The notes below the pieces were generated by a model. The model saw only the letters and a program-made list of their open reading frames with translations. It searched no databases and was not told the origin of the DNA. DNA of 19,190 bases, from assembly GCA_035255485.1 (NCBI GenBank), contig DATEZO010000189.1, positions 1 to 19,190 on the forward strand, read 5' to 3'. This document shows, in pieces, positions 14,365 to 19,190 of this stretch. Every line of letters starts with the position of its first letter. Within the stretch, counting starts at the first letter, position 1. Origin of the DNA: DATEZO01 sp035255485 (GTDB lineage: Bacteria > Pseudomonadota > Gammaproteobacteria > Burkholderiales > Burkholderiaceae_D). The position numbers and the translations under genes are program-made.

Positions 14365-14567
14365 TATTTCCTCAATTGAATTTTTTGGAGCCGGATAGAG
14401 CCAATGCCACAATCAGCGTATTAAGCAGCCGATTGCAGCGCAATACCGTGCAAACCCTTGATTATAGATGCAAAAACATGGCCTGGAATACAATACCGCC
14501 GTTTTGCATGGACGATCGGGGAGAAAAACGGTATCCTTCACCCCTCTTCACCGTTCCTCCTTTTTAC

Positions 14568-14643
14568 GCGGCTGTAGCTCAGTGGATAGAGTATTGGCCT
14601 CCGAAGCCAAGGGTCGTGGGTTCGATCCCCGCCAGCCGCGCCA
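14568..14643 (+). tRNA. tRNA-Arg (anticodon CCG)
   Basis: A full cloverleaf can be drawn by hand. Acceptor GCGGCTG (14568-14574) pairs with CAGCCGC (14633-14639), with discriminator G14640 and genome-encoded CCA 14641-14643. The D stem is GCTC/GAGT. The anticodon stem TTGGC/GCCAA holds the loop CTCCGAA with anticodon CCG at 14601-14603. The T arm is GTGGG-TTCGATC-CCCGC. The CCG anticodon reads the CGG arginine codon. A weak -10-like TATCCT lies at 14532-14537, but no convincing -35 was found. Confidence 0.95.
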
Positions 14644-15181
14644 GTAAGTTCAAGACTTTCAGCCGTTTTTAGTCGCTTCGAGATGCAGGGGCGACTTCTT
14701 GTGTAAGCGGCTGTATAAGCAAAATTCCTAAAAAATTCTTCCGGTGTGGGGGCTTACCCAGTCGCCTATTCTCTTCTGTTTACTTATATCCAGCCTTTGT
14801 AGCCAAGCGGTTCGACAAAGAATATATAGGGCACTTTGCGCTTCACAGTCATTGATCCATGGTGAGAGAAGTCGGCGTTTAACGGGGTCGTAGCGATTTC
14901 TTGGCGACGGTTAATTGTCACACAGTTATTATTTCCTTTTTTATACATAGAAAAAGAGATGCCTGCCTTGAATCGAATGTTGAAAGCCACGTTACCTTAC
15001 GTGCTATTGGCAGCAACAAGTTCGCCTGTACGAAGCATGAATGTCCACAAAGCCACGTAAGGCATTCCATTCTGCAGTCAGTGCTGCAGGAGCGATTTCC
15101 GTCCAGTACAATTCGCGTATCGGTAATACCTACCAACGAACGTGTCCGCAGCGACTGCGCCGGCCGCGTTGAACAGGAATC
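14644..15181. other. Gene-free, AT-richer stretch after tRNA-Arg
   Basis: I find no convincing gene in these 538 bases. Much of 14700-14960 is visibly richer in A and T than the flanks. A minus-strand open frame of 68 codons (14784-14990) has no recognisable domain. A 9-base inverted repeat is present: CCTTACGTG (14995-15003) and CACGTAAGG (15054-15062). Two CTGCAG copies lie six bases apart (15072-15089). There is no duplicate of the tRNA 3' end that would mark an integrated element, and no integrase. The promoter for the downstream kinase operon must lie here or inside the P450 remnant, but I could not place it. Confidence 0.5.
14671..14696 (+). terminator. Possible terminator hairpin after the tRNA
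   Basis: AGTCGC (14671-14676) and GCGACT (14691-14696) form a 6-bp stem with a 14-base loop, followed by TCTTGTG. The large loop and weak T-tract make it uncertain. Confidence 0.3.
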
Positions 15182-15577
15182 ATGGACAAGAAGCCAAATC
15201 CCGAATGGGATCCGCGATTCGAAGCAGTGCTCAACGACCAGATCACAGCCTACGATGACATGCAGCACCATTGCCCGATGGCGCACAGCGAATACCTATA
15301 CTGGTCGCTGTTCCGCCATGAAGACGTGATGCGTGTGCTGCTCGCCCCCCAGAAATTCAGCAGCGTCGTTTCCAGCCAGCCATCCGTTCCCAACGGGATG
15401 GATCCGCCGCAGCACGCGGTCTTCCGGCGCATCACCCTGATGCGGGCATCAGCCAACCGCGACCCGTCGCAGAACCTGTTACATGGCGCAGGTATGCACG
15501 TTTGTCCGGGCGCGCCGCTGCTGCCGTGGATCGATCGCGCTGGCGCGGGGCATGACACAACCGCGTCGGGTCGATGA
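15182..15577 (+). pseudogene. Cytochrome P450 remnant, internally deleted
   Basis: This 131-codon open frame keeps pieces of a bacterial P450 whose full length would be about 400 residues. Residues 9-84 match the N-terminal part (HSEYLYWSLFRHEDVMRVL; GMDPPQHAVFRRI). Residues 88-97 (RASANRDPSQ) match the segment before the meander in a complete P450. Residues 101-110 (HGAGMHVCPG) match the heme-binding loop, with Cys108 as the thiolate ligand. The region that should lie between the first two pieces, about 230 residues with the I-helix and the ExxR helix, is gone, as is the meander between the second and third. All junctions are in frame and there is no internal stop. The ATG and an AGGA ribosome site remain, so it may still be translated. 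It cannot fold as a P450. Its TGA overlaps the kinase ATG as ATGA, so translation of the remnant could deliver ribosomes to the kinase. Confidence 0.8.
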
Positions 15578-18411
15578 AGTCCTTCATCGACCGCTTGTCA
15601 GTCCGCGGTTCCGTGGTCCTTCTCATGGTGCTGCTCAGCCTGCCCATGATCGGGCTGATCGCCTATTCCGTGCAAAAGAACCGTGAGCAGGCCATTGTCG
15701 AATCGGGCTACCAATTGAGCAGGTACACGTCGACCGAGGCGGCCGCCTTCGGACGGGCGCTCAATGAATCGCGTGAACTTCTGCAAAAGCTGGCGCAAAG
15801 GCCCGACATCCGGGCGCTCGATCCGAAACGCTGCTCTCCGCTGCTGGGTGAGATCAAGTACTTGTTTCCCCGCTATGCCAATGTAGCGGTGATCAGTGCA
15901 GACGGCACGGTTGTCTGCTCCGCGACACCGGTCGGCAGTGATGCGCCGGTATCGATAAGCGCGCAGCACTGGTTTGCGGAAGCGAGCAAATCCGAAGGGT
16001 TTTCGATCAGCTCGCCGCATCGTGGCCAGCTCACCAAAAAATGGGTACTGGGCCTGAACTACCCGATACGTGACCACGCGGGCCGGTTCGCCGGCCTCAT
16101 TGGCTACAGCCTTGATCTCGCCTATCAGTCGAAGTTGCCACGGCTGCTGCCCTTGCCGGAGGGACTGGTCCTGACAATGACCGACCCACAGGGAACGGTC
16201 GTCATCGACAGCCGGAGCGGCACCGAAACGCTGGGAAAACGATTTGCCGATACCCTGGCCCTGCAAATCGGGCCTGATGACGCGAAGGCGGGCGCACGCA
16301 TGATCGGAACCGGAGTGGATGAGCGGCTCGTCGCGATCAGCCCGGTGGGCGATACCGGATTCCGCCTGTACGGCGTGCGGCAGACCCGCTATATCGCGCA
16401 GGAAGAGAGGCGCAATGCGTTCTACCAGCTGACGATCGTGACCGCATTGGCGGGCCTCAGCATCATGCTGGCCCTGGTCATCGCACGGAGATTCTCGCTC
16501 CAGATCGAGGAAATGGCCCGGGCGGTGGGCCTCATTGCAAAGGGAGACCTGTCGCGGCGGATACCGGCGAGAGGGCCGACCGAACTGGTCGAGCTCGCGC
16601 AGGGATTCAACCACATGCTGGACGTGCGGCTCCAGGCCGAAGCGCGTTATCACAGCCTGTTCGAGGCATCGTCGGACGGCGTCGTGGTAGTCGATACACG
16701 CTCGATGATCATCCTTGCCAATTCGAGGGCGCACCAGATATTCGGCTATGCGCCCGGCGAACTGATTTGCCAGGATCTTGGCATCCTGATCCCGGAATGC
16801 GGCCGTTCACTCCACGCGCAGCTTGTGGAGCAGTCCCTTGCCTATCCCGTCAAGAGCCGCATGACGGATAACTGCCAGGGACGTCGCAAGAATGGTGAAC
16901 TCTTCAAATGCGAGGTCAGCCTCACCTTCCTTGGCGGCCCTGACGGCACGCTGATTTCTGCGGTCATCCGCGACCTGAGCCACCTGGGCCATATCGAAAG
17001 CGCTTCGCGGCGCTATCTCGCCGCCATCGATACCACGATCGATGGTTATGCCGTGCTCAGCCCGGAAGGCAAATTTCTGGAGGCCAATTCAGCGCTGGTC
17101 AAGCTGACCGGCTACGCAACGGACGAATTGTGCGGCATGGCGGATGTGGATGCGCTGTCAGCCAACGACCAGCCGGGCTCGGTACGCAGCCGGTTCGATG
17201 AAGAACAGCGCGGTCGTTTCAAAACCGTATGGCGCTCGAAGTGCGGCACACTGATCGATGTCGAACTGAGCTACAGCCATGGCGAGGGCGGCGAGATATT
17301 CTGCTTCGTGCGCGACATCCGACCAAAGCTCAAGACGCAGATGGCGCTGGGCATGTCGACAGCCCGCGCCAGGAACCTCGAGCGAGCGATCAACGAGCAT
17401 GCGATTGTCGTCATTGTCGACGAGGCGGAAAACATTCGCTTCGTGAACGACAAGTACTGCGCCATCTCGCAGTATCCGCGCGAGGATCTGCTTGGGAAGA
17501 ACTACCACGCGATCAACCTGGGCCAGTGGGGCCGGCTCCGCACCAGGCGCATGTGGCCGAGGCTGTCCAGCGGCCAGATCTGGAAGGAAGATGTCCGCAT
17601 CATGTCCAGGGACGGCTCGTTCTACTGGGTGGAAAGCACGACGATACCATTCAGGGATGCCAAAGGACGGCACACGGAATATTTCATCATCCAGACCGAT
17701 ATCACGCACCAGAAGCAGATCGAATCAGCCCTGTTGCAGTCGACCAAGCAACTGCGGCAACTGCTGGCACGCCATCGCGACGTGAAGGAAGAAGAGCGGC
17801 TTCGCGTCGCACGTGACGTCCACGACAAGCTCGGAGGCCTGCTGCACAGCATCCGCTCGCACTTGTCGGTTGCGCTGAAACAACACCTGCCTCCCGAGCT
17901 TTCCAAACGCCAGCTGGTGGCCGAAGCCATGACCATGGCCGACCAGGCGCTGGAATCGGTGCGCGACATCATCGTCGAGCTGCGGCCAAGCGTGCTGGAC
18001 CAGCTCGGCGTGTGGGAGGCCATCGAATCGTATGCCGAACAGATTGCGGAACGGTCCCACCTGCGCTGCCAGGTCATGATCGACCCCTATCTCGACGAGC
18101 GGAGCTTGAGCGATGAGGCGCGCATTGCGGTGTTCCGCATCGTGCAGGAACTGATGATCAATGTAGTCCGGCATGCCGAGGCATCGATGATCACGGTGGA
18201 GGCCATACGCATGAACGATCACGTTAGAATAACCGTCGCGGACGATGGCAAGGGCATCGATCCGGTGCAGATCTTTGGCGAACATTCCTGGGGGATCATG
18301 GGCATGTATGAACGGGCTCGCTATTGCGGTGGCGAATTGAAGCTTACGGGGAGCGCGAACCTCGGAACGACGGCAGTGTTGACGCTTCCGCGGGAGGAGT
18401 CGCATGGCTGA
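15574..18411 (+). CDS. Cache-HAMP-PAS sensor histidine kinase (NarL-system type)
   Basis: The protein has 945 residues. TM1 is about 13-33; a periplasmic double-Cache-type sensor region about 40-270 follows (YANVAVISADGTVVCSAT; FAGLIGYSLDL); TM2 is about 285-304; HAMP about 305-355. Three PAS domains lie at about 357-470, 480-590 and 605-720, the last ending in FIIQTDITHQKQIE. The HisKA_3 dimerisation helix has the phospho-acceptor in RVARDVHDKLGG (His750). The ATPase domain shows the N-box QELMINVVRHAEA (Asn863), DDGKGID (890-896) and WGIMGMYERA. All catalytic pieces are present. The stop at 18411 lies inside the next gene, the response regulator, so they form one translation-coupled pair. 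The ligand is unknown; Cache domains usually bind small metabolites. The start is at the ATGA overlap with the P450 remnant. Confidence 0.93.
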   Translation: MKSFIDRLSVRGSVVLLMVLLSLPMIGLIAYSVQKNREQAIVESGYQLSRYTSTEAAAFGRALNESRELLQKLAQRPDIRALDPKRCSPLLGEIKYLFPRYANVAVISADGTVVCSATPVGSDAPVSISAQHWFAEASKSEGFSISSPHRGQLTKKWVLGLNYPIRDHAGRFAGLIGYSLDLAYQSKLPRLLPLPEGLVLTMTDPQGTVVIDSRSGTETLGKRFADTLALQIGPDDAKAGARMIGTGVDERLVAISPVGDTGFRLYGVRQTRYIAQEERRNAFYQLTIVTALAGLSIMLALVIARRFSLQIEEMARAVGLIAKGDLSRRIPARGPTELVELAQGFNHMLDVRLQAEARYHSLFEASSDGVVVVDTRSMIILANSRAHQIFGYAPGELICQDLGILIPECGRSLHAQLVEQSLAYPVKSRMTDNCQGRRKNGELFKCEVSLTFLGGPDGTLISAVIRDLSHLGHIESASRRYLAAIDTTIDGYAVLSPEGKFLEANSALVKLTGYATDELCGMADVDALSANDQPGSVRSRFDEEQRGRFKTVWRSKCGTLIDVELSYSHGEGGEIFCFVRDIRPKLKTQMALGMSTARARNLERAINEHAIVVIVDEAENIRFVNDKYCAISQYPREDLLGKNYHAINLGQWGRLRTRRMWPRLSSGQIWKEDVRIMSRDGSFYWVESTTIPFRDAKGRHTEYFIIQTDITHQKQIESALLQSTKQLRQLLARHRDVKEEERLRVARDVHDKLGGLLHSIRSHLSVALKQHLPPELSKRQLVAEAMTMADQALESVRDIIVELRPSVLDQLGVWEAIESYAEQIAERSHLRCQVMIDPYLDERSLSDEARIAVFRIVQELMINVVRHAEASMITVEAIRMNDHVRITVADDGKGIDPVQIFGEHSWGIMGMYERARYCGGELKLTGSANLGTTAVLTLPREESHG

Positions 18412-19045
18412 CAAGGCGATCCGCGTCCTGCTGGTCGATGACCATGCGATGGTGCGCAAGGGGCTGCAGCTGATCCTGAATGCCACGGGCGACATCCAGG
18501 TCGCAGCCTGCGCCGAGTCGACGGCGGAGGCGCTTGGCAAACTGAAGGAGCAGGAGTTCGACGTTGCCCTGGTCGATATCGCGATGCCTGGAAAGAACGG
18601 CCTGGACCTGCTGCGTCTGATCCGGGAATTGCGGCCCAAGCTTCCCGTCCTGATACTGAGCATGTATGACGAGGAGGTCTATGCCGTGCGCGCGCTCAAG
18701 CTGGGAGCCGCCGGTTACCTGACCAAGAACAGCCAGGATTCCATCCTGGTCGATGCGATCCGCAAGGCAGCGGCGGGCGGCAAATACATCAGCGCAAAAC
18801 TGGCCGAGAAGCTCGCGAGCCTGATCGGCGGCAACAGCGCATTCCCGCATGAGGCCTTGTCCGACCGGGAGCTTGAAGTGCTGAAGCTGATTGCCGCCGG
18901 TGAAAGCCTCGTCAGGATCGCGGCCATGCTGCATCTCAGTCCCAACACAGTCACCACCTATCGCGCCCGCATCATGGGCAAGCTGCACGCCAGATCGAAC
19001 AGCGATCTCACGCACTATGCCATCGAGCACGGCTTGAGGCTGTAG
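18404..19045 (+). CDS. NarL/FixJ-family response regulator (LuxR-type HTH)
   Basis: The 213-residue protein has a receiver domain (1-120) with Asp12/Asp13 in VDDH, phospho-acceptor Asp58 in VALVDIAMPG, Ser86 and Lys108 in GYLTKNS. The C-terminal LuxR helix-turn-helix spans about 148-210: LSDRELEVLKLIAAGES, VRIAAMLHLSPNTVTTYRAR and IMGKLHARSN, with the usual DNA-reading helix. It overlaps the kinase end by 8 bases and has a strong GGGAGGAG ribosome site at 18392-18399. It is the expected partner of the upstream kinase. Its targets are not shown in this window. Confidence 0.95.
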   Translation: MADKAIRVLLVDDHAMVRKGLQLILNATGDIQVAACAESTAEALGKLKEQEFDVALVDIAMPGKNGLDLLRLIRELRPKLPVLILSMYDEEVYAVRALKLGAAGYLTKNSQDSILVDAIRKAAAGGKYISAKLAEKLASLIGGNSAFPHEALSDRELEVLKLIAAGESLVRIAAMLHLSPNTVTTYRARIMGKLHARSNSDLTHYAIEHGLRL

Positions 19046-19058
19046 GAGCGACAACGAC

Positions 19059-19104
19059 ATCGGGATCTGCATGGACATCGGCGATGCCCATGCTTCCGAT
19101 TTCT
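19059..19104 (+). terminator. Terminator-like hairpin after the response regulator gene
   Basis: GCATGG (19069-19074) pairs with CCATGC (19088-19093). After one A/C mismatch, CATC (19076-19079) pairs with GATG (19083-19086), leaving a 3-base loop. An outer ATCGG/CCGAT helix (19059-19063, 19096-19100) extends it. TTTCT follows. It lies 14 bases past the stop. The short T-tract limits confidence. Confidence 0.45.
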
Positions 19105-19166
19105 CGCACGAACAAATCGGCGCCCATCTACCGGTTTTATGCTGGCTTCATAGCGGCGGCGTTTGC

Positions 19167-19189
19167 CTTGATGCCTGATTTGCATCAAG
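19167..19189. promoter_or_regulatory. Palindrome containing an FNR/Anr-like box
   Basis: CTTGATGC (19167-19174) and GCATCAAG (19182-19189) are perfect reverse complements with a 7-base spacer. Inside it, CTGATTTGCATCAA (19175-19188) matches TTGATnnnnATCAA at nine of ten fixed positions. It lies 122 bases past the response regulator stop, at the window edge, so it would serve a gene that starts beyond the window. Confidence 0.35.
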
Positions 19190-19190
19190 C

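Noticed and set aside
14616..14643. tRNA 3' end as an attachment site with a second copy
   Set aside because: No duplicate of this sequence is seen downstream in the window and there is no integrase gene.
14784..14990. 68-codon minus-strand open frame after the tRNA
   Set aside because: No recognisable domain and no clear ribosome site; AT-rich DNA with few constraints. Left as unassigned.

Overview
The window looks like chromosomal DNA of a GC-rich betaproteobacterium, most likely Burkholderiales and plausibly Oxalobacteraceae (Herbaspirillum, Noviherbaspirillum or Massilia type). This is inferred from codon use and from the gene types present: a Rep helicase, a class II histone-deacetylase-like amidohydrolase, a Pat-type acetyltransferase, a two-heme c5-like cytochrome and CRP/FNR-type boxes. 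No phage, IS transposase or CRISPR array is visible.

Region 1 (1-4577), minus strand: a uracil-DNA glycosylase family protein, then the Rep helicase, then an alanine-rich lipoprotein that looks like a catalytically dead PDZ-M48 peptidase. The lipoprotein and rep each have a good sigma70 promoter. An 11-bp perfect inverted repeat lies between the glycosylase gene and the divergent next gene.

Region 2 (4577-10770), plus strand: a DUF1345 membrane protein, a zinc-dependent HDAC-like deacetylase, a large ADP-forming acyl-CoA synthetase/GNAT protein (Pat/PatZ-like), and a MATE efflux protein. The deacetylase and acetyltransferase are adjacent and could form a reversible lysine-acetylation pair. 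A degenerate FNR-like box stands before the deacetylase. A REP/MITE-like repeat cluster separates Pat from MATE.

Region 3 (10852-14364): a 7-TM diguanylate cyclase with an intact GGEEF site, I-site and C-terminal hemerythrin (minus); an OmpA-type lipoprotein (plus); and a membrane-anchored two-heme cytochrome c (minus). The last two converge on one shared bidirectional terminator.

Region 4 (14568-19190): tRNA-Arg(CCG), then about 540 bp of gene-free, AT-richer DNA, then a cytochrome P450 remnant that keeps its start and heme-Cys motif but has lost most of the fold. The remnant overlaps by ATGA the start of a Cache-HAMP-PAS3 histidine kinase. The kinase in turn overlaps its NarL/LuxR-type response regulator. 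A terminator-like hairpin and an FNR-like dyad follow at the right edge.

The best candidates for something under-described are the Pat+HDAC pair (with the synthetase histidine kept), the P450 fossil coupled to a two-component system, and the pseudo-M48 lipoprotein. All functions are read from sequence motifs and memory of families; no search was run.
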